64,000 nucleotides of DNA from Bacillota bacterium (GCA_023395615.1 JAEWYP010000067.1:11211-75210), one strand, 5' to 3'. Counted from the stretch's first letter, positions 42,574-51,653 are shown. Notes: generated from the letters alone by a model not told the origin. Numbers and translations are program-made.

Positions 42574-43776
42574 CTACGCCATTCCGTAATGGGTGCGGAT
42601 CGTGTGGATGATATAATCGGCTTCCTCCTGCGCAAGCTCGGGGAAAATGGGCAGGCAGATGGACTCCTTACAGGCACGTTCCGCGTTGGGAAGACTGCCA
42701 GGCTGATAACTGAGGGAGCGGAACGCTTTTTGTAGGTGCAGGGGCACGGGGTAAAACTCGCCGATCCCGATGCCTGCTTCGGCAAGCCGGGCATGCAACG
42801 CCGGTTTGTCCGCCGCCATCGTGGCATACTGGTGCCAGCAGGGGGTCAGGTTTGCCGGTTTATGCTGCGGAAGCCGAAGGGGAGTATCCTTTAATCCTTC
42901 CCAGTAACGGAGCGCGTTTTGCGTGCGCATCCGGTTAAACTCGTCCAGATGGTTCAGTTTTACCAGCAACAGCGCCGCCTGTAACGTATCCAGGCGGGAG
43001 TTATCGCCAATCAGATAATTATAATATTTATAGGGATCGTACAGGCTGTCTCCCTGCGGCTGACCGTTCAGATCCAGTTCTTCCTCCGCATTACCCAGCA
43101 GTTGGGCAGCTTTCTGGCCGTTTTTACCACTGCCGTGGGTTTTATACGCGCGGGCTAAGACTGCGATTTCATCATTATCGGTTACGATCATGCCGCCGTC
43201 GCCACAACCACCCAAATTCTTCGTCGGATAAAAAGAGAAACACCCTGCATCCCCCAGTGTGCCCGCCTTGCGTGTTTTATATTCCGCGCCGATGGCTTGG
43301 GCGGCATCCTCCACAACGGTCAGGTGATGCCGCTTCGCGATATCGTTGATCGCGTCCATATCAGCGGGCAACCCAAAAATATCCACCGGCAGAATAGCGC
43401 GCGTACGCGGCGTAACGGCAGCCTCCACCAGTGACGGATCGATATTCAGGGTTACGGGATCAATGTCGGTAAACACCGGGATAGCGCCGACGGAGGCAAT
43501 GGCTTCCGCCGTAGCGAAAAACGTGAACGGCGTCGTGATCACCTCGTCGCCGGGTTGAACGCGGCATGCACGAAGGGCTAAACGAAGCGCATCGGTGCCG
43601 TTGCCGCAGGCGATCGCGTGTTTTACGTGCAGGTACTCCGCCAGCGCCGTTTCCAGCTGCTTTACGGCGAGGCCGTCGATGTAGGAGCAACCGCCGAGGC
43701 AGGCGCAGGCCTGTTTTTCCATTTCCGGACGAAGCAACTGGTATTGGCGATCCAGGGCAAAGAAAGGAACTTTCAT
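42574..43776 (-). CDS. DegT/DnrJ/EryC1/StrS-type sugar aminotransferase
   Basis: PLP enzyme that aminates a keto-sugar nucleotide, used in surface polysaccharide or amino-sugar synthesis. Of 400 residues, MKVPFFALDRQY opens the frame. HAIACGNGTDALRLALRA, VEDAAQAIGA (PLP Asp) and SFYPTKNLGGCGDGG (PLP Lys near residue 190) follow. The GAAGGTTGTTGG site precedes ATG 43776. The frame is open 34 codons further, but that region holds the promoter. No other sugar-nucleotide gene is adjacent; the CapD-like epimerase at 51.6 kb could be a partner. Confidence 0.92.
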   Translation of the reverse strand: MKVPFFALDRQYQLLRPEMEKQACACLGGCSYIDGLAVKQLETALAEYLHVKHAIACGNGTDALRLALRACRVQPGDEVITTPFTFFATAEAIASVGAIPVFTDIDPVTLNIDPSLVEAAVTPRTRAILPVDIFGLPADMDAINDIAKRHHLTVVEDAAQAIGAEYKTRKAGTLGDAGCFSFYPTKNLGGCGDGGMIVTDNDEIAVLARAYKTHGSGKNGQKAAQLLGNAEEELDLNGQPQGDSLYDPYKYYNYLIGDNSRLDTLQAALLLVKLNHLDEFNRMRTQNALRYWEGLKDTPLRLPQHKPANLTPCWHQYATMAADKPALHARLAEAGIGIGEFYPVPLHLQKAFRSLSYQPGSLPNAERACKESICLPIFPELAQEEADYIIHTIRTHYGMA

Positions 43777-43807
43777 CCAACAACCTTCTTTGTATAAACT
43801 CCCGATG

Positions 43808-43836
43808 ATGATAGCATAGGCGGCGTACACTGTCAA
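43808..43836 (-). promoter_or_regulatory. promoter of the aminotransferase gene
   Basis: Minus-strand -35 TTGACA (43836-43831), 17-base spacer, -10 TATCAT (43813-43808). Confidence 0.75.
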
Positions 43837-43953
43837 ACCTCGAAGCGGAAGGAACGGCAAACGATATGGCGAATACAACCAGTAGGCGGCCCGGCTGAGA
43901 ACATGGGGGGACCTGCCGGATTAACCTGCTTGCGGAAAGGGGAGAAGCAAATA

Positions 43954-44700
43954 ATGAAACTGGTACTCCTTCGACATGGGGAAAGCGAATGGAACCTGAG
44001 CAACCGCTTTACCGGATGGACGGACGTAGACCTTTCCAAAACCGGGAAACAAGAGGCAAAACAGGCCGGACGGCTGATGAAGAAGGCCGGGCTGGATTTT
44101 GACGTGTGCTTCACTTCCTACCTAAAACGCGCAATCCATACCCTGAATCTGGCGCTGTCACAAATGGATCGGGACTGGCTGCCGGTGGAGAAGAGCTGGA
44201 AACTGAACGAACGGCACTACGGCGCGCTGCAGGGGTTAAACAAGGCGGAAACCGCCGAGCGCTACGGGGAAGAACAGGTACATCTCTGGCGACGTTCCTA
44301 CGATGTTCGCCCGCCGGAACTGGCGGTAGAGGATGAACGAAATCCTGCCCTCCAGCCTGCATACCGTGAGGTGCCGCCGGAAGAACTGCCACGGGCGGAA
44401 AGCCTGAAAGATACGATAGAACGCGCGGTTCCCTATTATCAACAGAACATATGGCCCAGGATGCAGAATGGGGAACGCGTGCTGATTGCGGCGCATGGCA
44501 ACTCCCTGCGCGCGCTGATGATGGCGCTGGAAGGCATGAGCCCGGAGGAGATCAGCCGTGTGGATTTACCGACCGGTATCCCGCTGGTGTATGAACTGGA
44601 CGAGAGCGGTAAAGTGATCCGGAAAACCTTTCTGGGGGGCCCTGAAGCGGTTGCGAAAAAGATGAAAAAGGTTGCCGATCAGGGCAAAGCCGTGAAATAA
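43954..44700 (+). CDS. gpmA: 2,3-bisphosphoglycerate-dependent phosphoglycerate mutase
   Basis: Interconverts 3- and 2-phosphoglycerate in glycolysis. The 248-residue protein matches the family length and carries the catalytic LRHGESEWN near its start, SYLKRAIHT, LNERHYGALQG and the second His in AAHGNSLRALM. ATG 43954 follows AAAGGGGAGAAGC. It is divergent from the aminotransferase. A hairpin follows the stop. Confidence 0.96.
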   Translation: MKLVLLRHGESEWNLSNRFTGWTDVDLSKTGKQEAKQAGRLMKKAGLDFDVCFTSYLKRAIHTLNLALSQMDRDWLPVEKSWKLNERHYGALQGLNKAETAERYGEEQVHLWRRSYDVRPPELAVEDERNPALQPAYREVPPEELPRAESLKDTIERAVPYYQQNIWPRMQNGERVLIAAHGNSLRALMMALEGMSPEEISRVDLPTGIPLVYELDESGKVIRKTFLGGPEAVAKKMKKVADQGKAVK

Positions 44701-44716
44701 CGCACTCCAAACGATG

Positions 44717-44753
44717 CCGCACGTCCTGTGCAAACTTTTTTCAGGGCGTGCGG
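44717..44753 (+). terminator. hairpin after gpmA, possible terminator
   Basis: CCGCACGTCCTG (44717-44728) pairs with CAGGGCGTGCGG (44742-44753) with one G-U pair. The T-run is in the loop rather than after the stem, so termination is uncertain. Confidence 0.5.
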
Positions 44754-44884
44754 TAAAACAATACCCTTTTCATATCGACGTTCGGAGCGACGAAAGAGCT
44801 AATAACATACAGAGTTTTCGACATTCTGAAAATGTCGGATGAGTGAGCCGGCCTGCATTGAAGTGGAACGCTTGGAACCCGTAT

Positions 44885-44925
44885 AAAAAGGGAGCCGCCG
44901 CCATCCTTGCGGACAGCAGCGGCTC
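44885..44925 (-). terminator. intrinsic terminator of the 164-residue membrane protein gene
   Basis: On the minus strand GAGCCGC (44925-44919) pairs with GCGGCTC (44898-44892), followed by CCTTTTT. Confidence 0.75.
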
Positions 44926-44950
44926 AGGAGGAGGGTCCCGCGGCGATGGT

Positions 44951-45445
44951 TTACCACAGCTGGCTCTGCAGCGAACCGTTGTAATAAGGTGCGCGAATCA
45001 GCATGTTTTTATAATCGATCTGGATCAGGTATTTATACTGGTACTCAACCCGGCCGTCCAGCAGGCGATTGCGGACCGAACGGAAAGAATAACAATCACT
45101 GGCCGTCAGCTTAGGTACGACTTCTTCCATAAGCATCAGCAACGTTTCCTGCCGGTCGATTGTCAGGTTGGGATATCCGTGATCGGTTACGCAGAATTTC
45201 GTTTCATGCCCGAAAGGAAAGAGGAACCGGATGGTGAAGCCCGTCTTGTCGATCGTCAGGCTTTCGATGGAGTATTTCTGCGCCTGACGCAGCATGGGGC
45301 GCATGGCTTCAAACAGAGGAGAAGCATACAGCTTTTTCACTTTCAACCGCTGCATACGGGCGCGGCGGCGATCTGCGAACATCAGATAAACAACGACGAT
45401 CATCCCGATGAAAGCTATCAGTAAATACGGCATCGACCTGTCCAT
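44951..45445 (-). CDS. Small single-pass membrane protein, unknown function
   Basis: A 164-residue protein I do not recognise. One membrane helix near the start (about 6-25, PYLLIAFIGMIVVVYLMFA) is followed by a basic stretch (DRRRARMQRLKVKK) and a soluble cytoplasmic part. ATG 45445 is preceded by AGAGGCGAGTCCT. Longer in-frame starts lack a site and overlap the promoter. It has its own promoter and terminator. DnaA-box-like sequences begin just upstream of its -35. Confidence 0.7.
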   Translation of the reverse strand: MDRSMPYLLIAFIGMIVVVYLMFADRRRARMQRLKVKKLYASPLFEAMRPMLRQAQKYSIESLTIDKTGFTIRFLFPFGHETKFCVTDHGYPNLTIDRQETLLMLMEEVVPKLTASDCYSFRSVRNRLLDGRVEYQYKYLIQIDYKNMLIRAPYYNGSLQSQLW

Positions 45446-45516
45446 AGGACTCGCCTCTTTCATGCGGAATATTGAACGGATGAGGGAGAAAAACCGAACG
45501 ATTCTTAAACACATGT

Positions 45517-45545
45517 ATTGTAACATATGTTTCTCTGATGTACAA
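45517..45545 (-). promoter_or_regulatory. promoter of the small membrane protein gene
   Basis: Minus-strand -35 TTGTAC (45545-45540), 17-base spacer, -10 TACAAT (45522-45517). Confidence 0.65.
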
Positions 45546-45552
45546 GTGATTA

Positions 45553-45693
45553 TGTGGAAAAAATATGGGGAAATGGAGGGAATATGCTTACAATATGGTT
45601 ACAAAAGTTAATAAACAGTTACAATGTGGAATATTTGAACATGAATTCGAAAAAAAGTTAGTTATCCACAGAATTTCGAGGAAATGTGGAAAA
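45553..45693. promoter_or_regulatory. AT-rich region with four DnaA-box-like 9-mers
   Basis: TGTGGAAAA (45553-45561), TGTGGAATA (45625-45633), TTATCCACA (45662-45670, perfect consensus) and TGTGGAAAA (45685-45693) lie within 141 bases. Between them GTTACAA/CTTACAA occurs three times. The flanking gap from 45446 to 45988 is AT-rich and holds no confident gene. It could be a DnaA titration or regulatory cluster, or part of an origin. There is no dnaA or dnaN in the window. Confidence 0.45.
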
Positions 45694-45988
45694 CGAAATT
45701 GAAAACGCGGGAAGGCTTATAAAATGAGAAATTCGGCTACGATGCATTTTACCGGTAAGTGGGAAAGCGAACAATAAACGATTGGAATCACCTGCTGATC
45801 TGTCACGAAAAGAAAAAAACCCGAAGATTCAAGGAAATCAGAGCATTACGGAGGAAATTAGACTGATATGCAAGTACTGGCGGCGCTACAAATAGTCGAT
45901 ATTCATGACATGTACCTCTTGTATTCTGACAGAATGCACGCGATAGCAGAGATCCATCATGAGTGATGGAAGTAGGGGGGCTGTTCAT

Positions 45989-46477
45989 ATGGAATCTTAT
46001 TCCGTTTTCCCATTGGGGGAGAACGATGTTTTGCGAGAACAGGTGAACGTACAGCTACAGGAGGAATGGGGAAACCTCTCGGTGGCTGTCCATGGAGAGC
46101 TTTTTGACTTGGCGGGATGCGATGGTTTCGTATGCCTGGCCGGACAGACGGCGCTTGGCGCGGTCCATTACCGCAGGGATGGAGAAACGTACGAAGTGCT
46201 GTCGCTGTATGTGCTGCGGGAACACGAGGGGATCGGACAGGCGCTGATGCGGCGGGCGATTGATAATGCGCGCCGAAACGGCGCGGAACGGCTTTACCTG
46301 TATACAACCAACGATAACACGCGTGCCATTCGGTTTTATCAGCAGATGGGAATGAACCTTGAGGCATTTAATCTGAATGCGGTTGAACGCTCGCGAAAGC
46401 TGAAACCCTGTATTCCTCTGAATGGCTGTGATGGAATCCCGATCCGTCATGAACTGCGATTTGGCATGGAGCTCTAA
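45989..46477 (+). CDS. GNAT-family N-acetyltransferase
   Basis: A 162-residue enzyme of the acetyl-CoA-dependent GNAT fold. The acetyl-CoA loop REHEGIGQALMRRAI and the NTRAIRFYQQMGM segment (motif B) are clear. Substrate unknown. ATG 45989 lies 8 bases after TAGGGGGG; an in-frame ATG at 45959 has no site. It stands alone with a terminator after it. Confidence 0.88.
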   Translation: MESYSVFPLGENDVLREQVNVQLQEEWGNLSVAVHGELFDLAGCDGFVCLAGQTALGAVHYRRDGETYEVLSLYVLREHEGIGQALMRRAIDNARRNGAERLYLYTTNDNTRAIRFYQQMGMNLEAFNLNAVERSRKLKPCIPLNGCDGIPIRHELRFGMEL

Positions 46478-46540
46478 GCGAAAAACAAGCGAAGCCGCGC
46501 ATGTTCCCAGCCGGAGAATCAACCAAACTGGGAAACAGAA

Positions 46541-46592
46541 AAACCGACCGGGCGCTCTTCTCCTGATTGGAAAGGAACGCCGGTCGGTTTTA
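46541..46592 (+). terminator. intrinsic terminator after the GNAT gene
   Basis: AAACCGACCGG (46541-46551) pairs with CCGGTCGGTTT (46580-46590), ending in TTTTAT. It may also stop the minus-strand operon ending at 46629. Confidence 0.8.
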
Positions 46593-46628
46593 TGGCTTGT
46601 CGGATGAGGTAAAACAGGCAGCAGGGTG

Positions 46629-46997
46629 TTACAGAAATTCGGCCAGTTTCATCAGGGCGGGCATGCTGCCCCGAACCTTGATCCTGTTCAACATCAGCGC
46701 GACGGTCGCGCTCTGCTTGCGCTGAAAAACAGCCAACAGGTTTGTTTCTTTGCCGCTTACTGTCACATCGACCGGGGAAAGGGGAGAAAGCTCGGAGAAA
46801 GAACCGTCCTGCAGGGCAAACGTGCAGGTATACCCTGTATCGACTGTCGTAAGCCGATAGGCGTAGGTGATGCCTCGCAGCGAATCTTCGTTGCGGCGCA
46901 ATACGCCATATAACGCGGGGATCAGCTGTGACAGGGTGTCGGTCTGCTCCGCAAGTATATACATGGACTGAATATCGCGACGGAATGCTTCAGTCAT
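46629..46997 (-). CDS. SCP2-like (sterol-carrier-domain) protein
   Basis: A 122-residue protein that resembles a stand-alone SCP2 domain: helical start, a beta stretch (CTFALQDGSF, VDVTVSGKETNLLAVF) and a terminal LMLNRIKVRGSMPALMKLAEFL-like helix, where NRIKVRG is the most family-like part. SCP2 domains bind lipids or other hydrophobic ligands. The role in bacteria is mostly unknown. It begins 12 bases after the asnS stop with AAGGAGATAGGCTG, so it is the last gene of that operon. Confidence 0.7.
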   Translation of the reverse strand: MTEAFRRDIQSMYILAEQTDTLSQLIPALYGVLRRNEDSLRGITYAYRLTTVDTGYTCTFALQDGSFSELSPLSPVDVTVSGKETNLLAVFQRKQSATVALMLNRIKVRGSMPALMKLAEFL

Positions 46998-47009
46998 CAG
47001 CCTATCTCC

Positions 47010-48404
47010 TTAAAATTCGGCGCTGCCGGTAGTGCGGGGGAAGGGGAGCACATCGCGGATGTTGGTGATGCCGGTTAAGTACATTACCAGACGTTCAAAG
47101 CCCAATCCAAACCCGGCATGCGGCGTGGTGCCGAAACGGCGGGTATCCAGATACCAGGAATACTGATCCTCATTCATGCCCAGCTCGTGAATACGGCTGG
47201 TCAGAACATCCAGGCGTTCTTCGCGCTGGCTGCCGCCGATCAGTTCGCCGATGCCCGGCACCAGCATATCCACAGCCGCGACAGTCTTGCGGTCGTCGTT
47301 CATGCGCATATAGAACGCTTTGATTTCCTTGGGATAGTTGTAAACGAACACGGGCTTTCCGAAGTGCTTTTCGGTCAGGTAACGCTCGTGCTCGGTCTGA
47401 AGGTCAATCCCCCAGGAAACGGGATATTCGAAGGTCTGGCCGCTCTTTAGCAGGATGTCGACAGCTTCGGTATACGTGCAGCGCGCGAAGTCGCTTCCGG
47501 CAACGGCACTCAGCTTCTCAATCAGACCTTTTTCCACAAAGCTGTCCAGAAAAGCCATTTCCGCCGGAGCGGCTGCCATCACGTGGGAGATGACGTATTT
47601 TAGCATTTCTTCAGCCAGCGCCATATCGTCCCCCAGATCGGCGAAGGCGATTTCCGGCTCGATCATCCAAAACTCGGCAGCATGGCGCGGCGTGTAGCTT
47701 TTTTCGGCGCGGAAGGTGGGGCCGAAGGTATAAACGTTGCGAAAAGCCATGCAGAACGTTTCCACGTTCAGCTGGCCGCTCACGGTCAGACTGGCCTGTT
47801 TGCCGAAGAAATCCTGCGTATAATCCACCGCGCCGCTTTCCATGCGCGGAGGCTGGTTAATGTCCAGCGTGGTCACCTGAAACATTTCGCCCGCGCCTTC
47901 ACAGTCGCTTGTGGTGATCAGCGGGGTGTGGACGTACACAAAGCCGCGTTCCGCAAAGAAAGCGTGGATATACTGCGCGGCCAGCGAACGGATGCGGAAA
48001 ACCGCATAGAACGTGTTGGTGCGGGGGCGCAGGTGGGCGATGGTGCGCAGATACTCGAAACTGTGGCGCTTTTTTTGCAGGGGATAGCTGGGGTCGCACG
48101 CACCGACCAGCTCCACCTTTTTCGCTTTTAGCTCGAAGGGCTGTTTCATATCTGGGGTCAGCACCAGTTCGCCCGTGGCGCGTACGGCGCTGCCCAGCGT
48201 GATTTTTAGCGTGTCGGCGAAGTTTTCCGTCGCACCGTCTTCCAGCACGACCTGCAGGTTCCTGAAGTGCGTTCCGTCGTTCAACTCGATAAAACCGAAT
48301 GCTTTGCTGTCGCGCACGGTGCGCACCCAACCGGATACGGTGCATTCGGAGAGATTGGTATCGGGCTGCTGGCGGAACAGGGATTCAACGGTATAGGTTG
48401 CCAT
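47010..48404 (-). CDS. asnS: Asparaginyl-tRNA synthetase
   Basis: Charges tRNA-Asn. Of 464 residues, an OB-fold anticodon-binding domain (about 15-105, VSGWVRTVRDSKAFGFIELNDG) is followed by a class II catalytic core. Motif 2 (FRNVYTFGPTFRAEKS), HAAEFWMIEPEIAF and motif 3 (GFGLGFERLVMYL) are present. The AsnRS type is judged from the overall pattern and QLNVETF. The ATG at 48404 follows GAGGAGGCCTGAACCC and lies 4 bases after the glucokinase stop, so translation is probably coupled. Confidence 0.96.
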   Translation of the reverse strand: MATYTVESLFRQQPDTNLSECTVSGWVRTVRDSKAFGFIELNDGTHFRNLQVVLEDGATENFADTLKITLGSAVRATGELVLTPDMKQPFELKAKKVELVGACDPSYPLQKKRHSFEYLRTIAHLRPRTNTFYAVFRIRSLAAQYIHAFFAERGFVYVHTPLITTSDCEGAGEMFQVTTLDINQPPRMESGAVDYTQDFFGKQASLTVSGQLNVETFCMAFRNVYTFGPTFRAEKSYTPRHAAEFWMIEPEIAFADLGDDMALAEEMLKYVISHVMAAAPAEMAFLDSFVEKGLIEKLSAVAGSDFARCTYTEAVDILLKSGQTFEYPVSWGIDLQTEHERYLTEKHFGKPVFVYNYPKEIKAFYMRMNDDRKTVAAVDMLVPGIGELIGGSQREERLDVLTSRIHELGMNEDQYSWYLDTRRFGTTPHAGFGLGFERLVMYLTGITNIRDVLPFPRTTGSAEF

Positions 48405-48408
48405 GGGT

Positions 48409-49371
48409 TCAGGCCTCCTCGACGAATTGTTTGCCAAGCATCGCGGCGCCGATCATGCCGGCATCCGCACCCAGACGGGCGATTTCCACCCGGGAATAGG
48501 GCAGATCTTTAAAGAGTATATAACGTTTCAGGCGCGCGCGCACCGCATCCAGCAGGAAATTGCCGGCCTTGCTCACACCGCCGCCCAGAATGATCACTTC
48601 CGGGTCCAAAAATGCGATAATGCTGTCCAGTGCCATGCAAAGATAGTTAACATAGCGGCGGAAGACTTTCATGGCGACGTCATCGCCTTCTTTGGCGCAG
48701 TCAAATACCATTTTTGCGGTCATTCCGTCCACATTCCCACCACAGGCGTTGTACAGGCTGCTTTCGGGGTGTTGCAGAGCAGCCTGCTTCCCCATGCGGA
48801 TCACCGCTGTCGCGCTGCAGTAGCGCTCCAGACAACCGTCGTTGCCGCAATTGCAGGGATCGCCCTCTATGTCCATTGGCATATGGCCGATTTCGCTGCC
48901 GACGCCGTGAAAGCCGCTCCAGGGTCTGCCACCGATCACGATGCCGCCGCCGACGCCTGTGCCCAGCGTGATAAATACGCTGGAATGGCTGCCGGAAGCC
49001 AGACCGTAAACGCTTTCCGCAAAACCGGCCACGGTCGCGTCGTTGTCGATGTAAATGGGTTTGTTAATATACTTTTGCAGTTCCACACGAAGCGGTTCGT
49101 TGTGCCAGCTAAGATTGGCACAAAATACCACCACGCCGGTTTTCTGATTTGCTACGCCGGGCACGCCGACCCCGACGGATACCACATCGGCGACGGTGAA
49201 GCCGCCCTTTTCCAGCACGCTCAGCGCGCAGGCACCCATATCCCTGACAATTTCGGCAAACGGCCGGCCTGCCAGTGTGGGTGTTTCTCCCTGCGCAAGC
49301 AGCGTCCCTTTTTCATCAACGACGCCGACTTTAATCCCCGTGCCCCCGACGTCAATCCCCAAATATACCAT
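48409..49371 (-). CDS. glcK: ROK-family glucokinase
   Basis: Phosphorylates glucose to glucose-6-phosphate. The 320-residue protein has the N-terminal phosphate loop GIDVGGTGIKVGVVD, the GTGVGGGIVIGG motif, and the ROK zinc site CNCGNDGCLERYCS (near residue 180). The HMPMD segment before it carries a zinc ligand His. It lies 56 bases after hprK, the regulator of catabolite control, which fits carbon sensing. The GGGGGTATATAG site precedes the ATG. Confidence 0.92.
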   Translation of the reverse strand: MVYLGIDVGGTGIKVGVVDEKGTLLAQGETPTLAGRPFAEIVRDMGACALSVLEKGGFTVADVVSVGVGVPGVANQKTGVVVFCANLSWHNEPLRVELQKYINKPIYIDNDATVAGFAESVYGLASGSHSSVFITLGTGVGGGIVIGGRPWSGFHGVGSEIGHMPMDIEGDPCNCGNDGCLERYCSATAVIRMGKQAALQHPESSLYNACGGNVDGMTAKMVFDCAKEGDDVAMKVFRRYVNYLCMALDSIIAFLDPEVIILGGGVSKAGNFLLDAVRARLKRYILFKDLPYSRVEIARLGADAGMIGAAMLGKQFVEEA

Positions 49372-49427
49372 CTATATACCCCCTGTGATTACGCTGGGCG
49401 GGTTCAATCGCTCCGGCGTGGATTCCG

Positions 49428-50357
49428 TTATTCGTCTTTATCCTTGTTTTGCGCGATCATTTCATTCAAGCGGCGGTCCAACTCATGCGCGGCGCTGTAA
49501 CCCAGCCTGCGAAGGCTGAGGTTGCGGGCTGCGACTTCAATAATGATGGCGAGGTTGCGGCCCGGACGAACCGGCATGACCTGATAGGGCACTTTTACGC
49601 CGAGAATGGTGACCGTTTCCTCGGTGAGCCCTAACCGGTCGTATTCCTTGCTCTGATCCCATTTTTCCATGTGGATCACCATATCGATGGACTTGGACAT
49701 GATGACCGAGCCGACGCCGTACATGGCGCGGATGTCAATGATGCCGATGCCGCGAATCTCCATAAAGTGTCGCACCATTTCCGGCGCTTCGCCAATCAGG
49801 CGGTCATCCGCCACGCGGCAGATATCCACCACGTCGTCGGCGGCCAGCTGATGCCCGCGTTTGATCAGTTCCAGCGCAGCCTCGCTTTTTCCCACACCGC
49901 TTTCGCCGGTCAGCAGTACGCCGACGCCGTACACATCCACCAGCACCCCGTGACGCGTTACGTGCGGCGCGAGAGAACGGTTGAGGTACATGATGGCCTG
50001 CAAGGAGAACTTGGTGGTTTTTGCGTTGCTCTGGAACACGGGGATATCATGCTGCCGGGCAAGTTCCAGCAGTTCCTTGGGCGGGATCATCCCCCAGCAT
50101 ACGATGATGCAGGGGAGTTTATAATTCATATAAACTTCCAGTACACTGCGGCGCTTGTCCGGCTCCAGCGATTCCAGATAGGTCATTTCCACCTTGCCGA
50201 TGACTTGAGGGCGCTCATAGGCGAAATACTCGTAAAAACCGCAGAACTGCATCCCCGGACGGTTCAGGTCCGTGGAGGTGATATCCATTTCGTCTTTACT
50301 GGAGGGGTTCAATACCTCAAGCTCCAGCGTTTTAGTAAAGTCCTCGACTTTAATCAC
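49428..50357 (-). CDS. hprK: HPr kinase/phosphorylase
   Basis: Phosphorylates and dephosphorylates HPr on serine, the key switch of carbon catabolite control in Gram-positives. The 309 residues comprise an N-terminal domain and the catalytic domain with GESGVGKSEAALELIKRGH (Walker A) and the family's EIRGIGIIDIRAMYGV signature. GTG 50357 overlaps the HAD gene stop by four bases (GTGA). AAGGGAGTG precedes it. Length matches the family. Confidence 0.97.
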   Translation of the reverse strand: MIKVEDFTKTLELEVLNPSSKDEMDITSTDLNRPGMQFCGFYEYFAYERPQVIGKVEMTYLESLEPDKRRSVLEVYMNYKLPCIIVCWGMIPPKELLELARQHDIPVFQSNAKTTKFSLQAIMYLNRSLAPHVTRHGVLVDVYGVGVLLTGESGVGKSEAALELIKRGHQLAADDVVDICRVADDRLIGEAPEMVRHFMEIRGIGIIDIRAMYGVGSVIMSKSIDMVIHMEKWDQSKEYDRLGLTEETVTILGVKVPYQVMPVRPGRNLAIIIEVAARNLSLRRLGYSAAHELDRRLNEMIAQNKDKDE

Positions 50358-51172
50358 TGAGAATCACTCCCTTGTGATACATTATCCAAGACATGCGTTT
50401 CGATAAACCGGGCGACTCCGTCTTCCGCGTTGGTGCCGCATACATGGCGTGCCGCGGATTTCACTTCGTCGCGCGCGTTTCCCATGGCCACGCTGTGTAC
50501 CGCGTATTCCAACATGGGCAGGTCGTTCAGGCTGTCCCCGAAAACCATGGTGTGTTCTGGTGACAGATTCAACTTCTGCGCAAGCCTGCGCAGCGCCGCT
50601 CCCTTGCTGACATGAGGAGGCTCCGCCTCTAAAAAGTACGGTTTGCTTACGGTGAAAGCAACGTTGGGAAATTCTTTCTGGATCAGTGGATACAACCTGG
50701 CAACCTCGTCGGGAGTCTGTACGCTCAGAATCTTCGGAGTCGGAAAGGTGACGAACGCTTCCAGATCGCCCACGGCATGCCCGAACATTCCGGAAGAGCG
50801 GCGGTAGTTCGCGCTGGCTTCACACTCTTCTTCAAAATAGAAGGACTCGTCCCGGTAGCACTGCGTGTAAAAACTCTGTGCTTTCAGATACCGGATGATG
50901 TCGCGAGCCTGCTGCGGCGAAAAGGTGACGGATTCCAGCACCGTGTGATCCGGGCCTACCAGCTCCGCGCCGTTGCTGGCGATGTAGGGGAGGCCGGTGT
51001 TTAACTGCTTCACATACGGAAGCATGCTGAACGCCGCACGCCCGCTGGCGGGAATGACACGGATTCCCCTTGCCTGCGCGCGGGCAAGCACATCCAGCGT
51101 ATAGGGAGAAATTCGGGCTTCGGTATTCAGCAATGTATCGTCCAGATCGGTTACGATCGCGTCAATCTGCAA
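50354..51172 (-). CDS. HAD-superfamily Cof-type phosphatase
   Basis: A 272-residue cytoplasmic phosphatase of the Cof/YbiV subgroup. The nucleophile motif TDLDDTLLN is near the start, then SGRAAFSM, and the later KGAALRRLAQ and FGDSLNDLPML motifs. It probably acts on a small sugar phosphate or flavin phosphate. The TTG at 51172, 8 bases after AAAGGAG, is the best start; an in-frame ATG at 51202 lies inside the tadA gene. It is coupled to hprK by a four-base overlap. Confidence 0.9.
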   Translation of the reverse strand: MQIDAIVTDLDDTLLNTEARISPYTLDVLARAQARGIRVIPASGRAAFSMLPYVKQLNTGLPYIASNGAELVGPDHTVLESVTFSPQQARDIIRYLKAQSFYTQCYRDESFYFEEECEASANYRRSSGMFGHAVGDLEAFVTFPTPKILSVQTPDEVARLYPLIQKEFPNVAFTVSKPYFLEAEPPHVSKGAALRRLAQKLNLSPEHTMVFGDSLNDLPMLEYAVHSVAMGNARDEVKSAARHVCGTNAEDGVARFIETHVLDNVSQGSDSQ

Positions 51173-51194
51173 TTTGATAACTCCTTTAGATCGA

Positions 51195-51653
51195 TCAGTC
51201 ATCCTGCCTTCGACGGGCAAAAAACGTGTTGAGCAGCGCCTGAGATTCCTCTGCAAGCAGCCCGCCCGTACTGGAAAACCGCCAGTAGAAGGATGGATCG
51301 CGGGTGAGAGCGTAAACGCTGCCGCAGCATCCCTGCCGTTCGTCCGAAGCGCCAAAAATACAGGCGCCCAGCTTGGCCATTACCATCGCGCCCGCGCACA
51401 TGGGGCAGGGTTCCAGCGTGGTATACAGCGTGCACTGCGACAATCTGCGATCCTTCAGCTTCTCCGCGCCTGCTCTTAGTGCCAGAATCTCCGCGTGCGC
51501 TGTGGGATCGTGGAGTTGTTCCCGGCGATTATGGGCGCTGGCAATCGCTTCGCCGTTCATCACAAGGACAGCGCCAACGGGAATTTCTCCCTCCTGCGCG
51601 GCCTGCTGCGCTTCGGCAAGCGCCATTCGCATGAAGCGTTCGTGGTCGCTCAT
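51195..51653 (-). CDS. tadA: tRNA-specific adenosine deaminase TadA
   Basis: Deaminates adenosine 34 to inosine in tRNA-Arg. The 152-residue protein has the zinc and catalytic motifs HAEI (His ligand and proton-shuttle Glu) and LEPCPMCAGAM (two Cys ligands). RDPSFYWRF-type C-terminal residues fit TadA. Its ATG overlaps the stop of the preceding epimerase gene by four bases. Confidence 0.95.
   Translation of the reverse strand: MSDHERFMRMALAEAQQAAQEGEIPVGAVLVMNGEAIASAHNRREQLHDPTAHAEILALRAGAEKLKDRRLSQCTLYTTLEPCPMCAGAMVMAKLGACIFGASDERQGCCGSVYALTRDPSFYWRFSSTGGLLAEESQALLNTFFARRRQDD

Noticed and set aside
45553..45693. Replication origin (oriC)
   Set aside because: The DnaA-box cluster is reported, but an origin is not claimed: no dnaA/dnaN neighbours and no clear switch in gene direction around it.
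45868..45966. Possible 32-residue leader peptide (ATG 45868, stop TGA) before the GNAT gene
   Set aside because: GGAGG lies 13 bases upstream, too far, and the peptide has no recognisable features. It ends close to the GNAT start, so a coupling role is possible but not supported.
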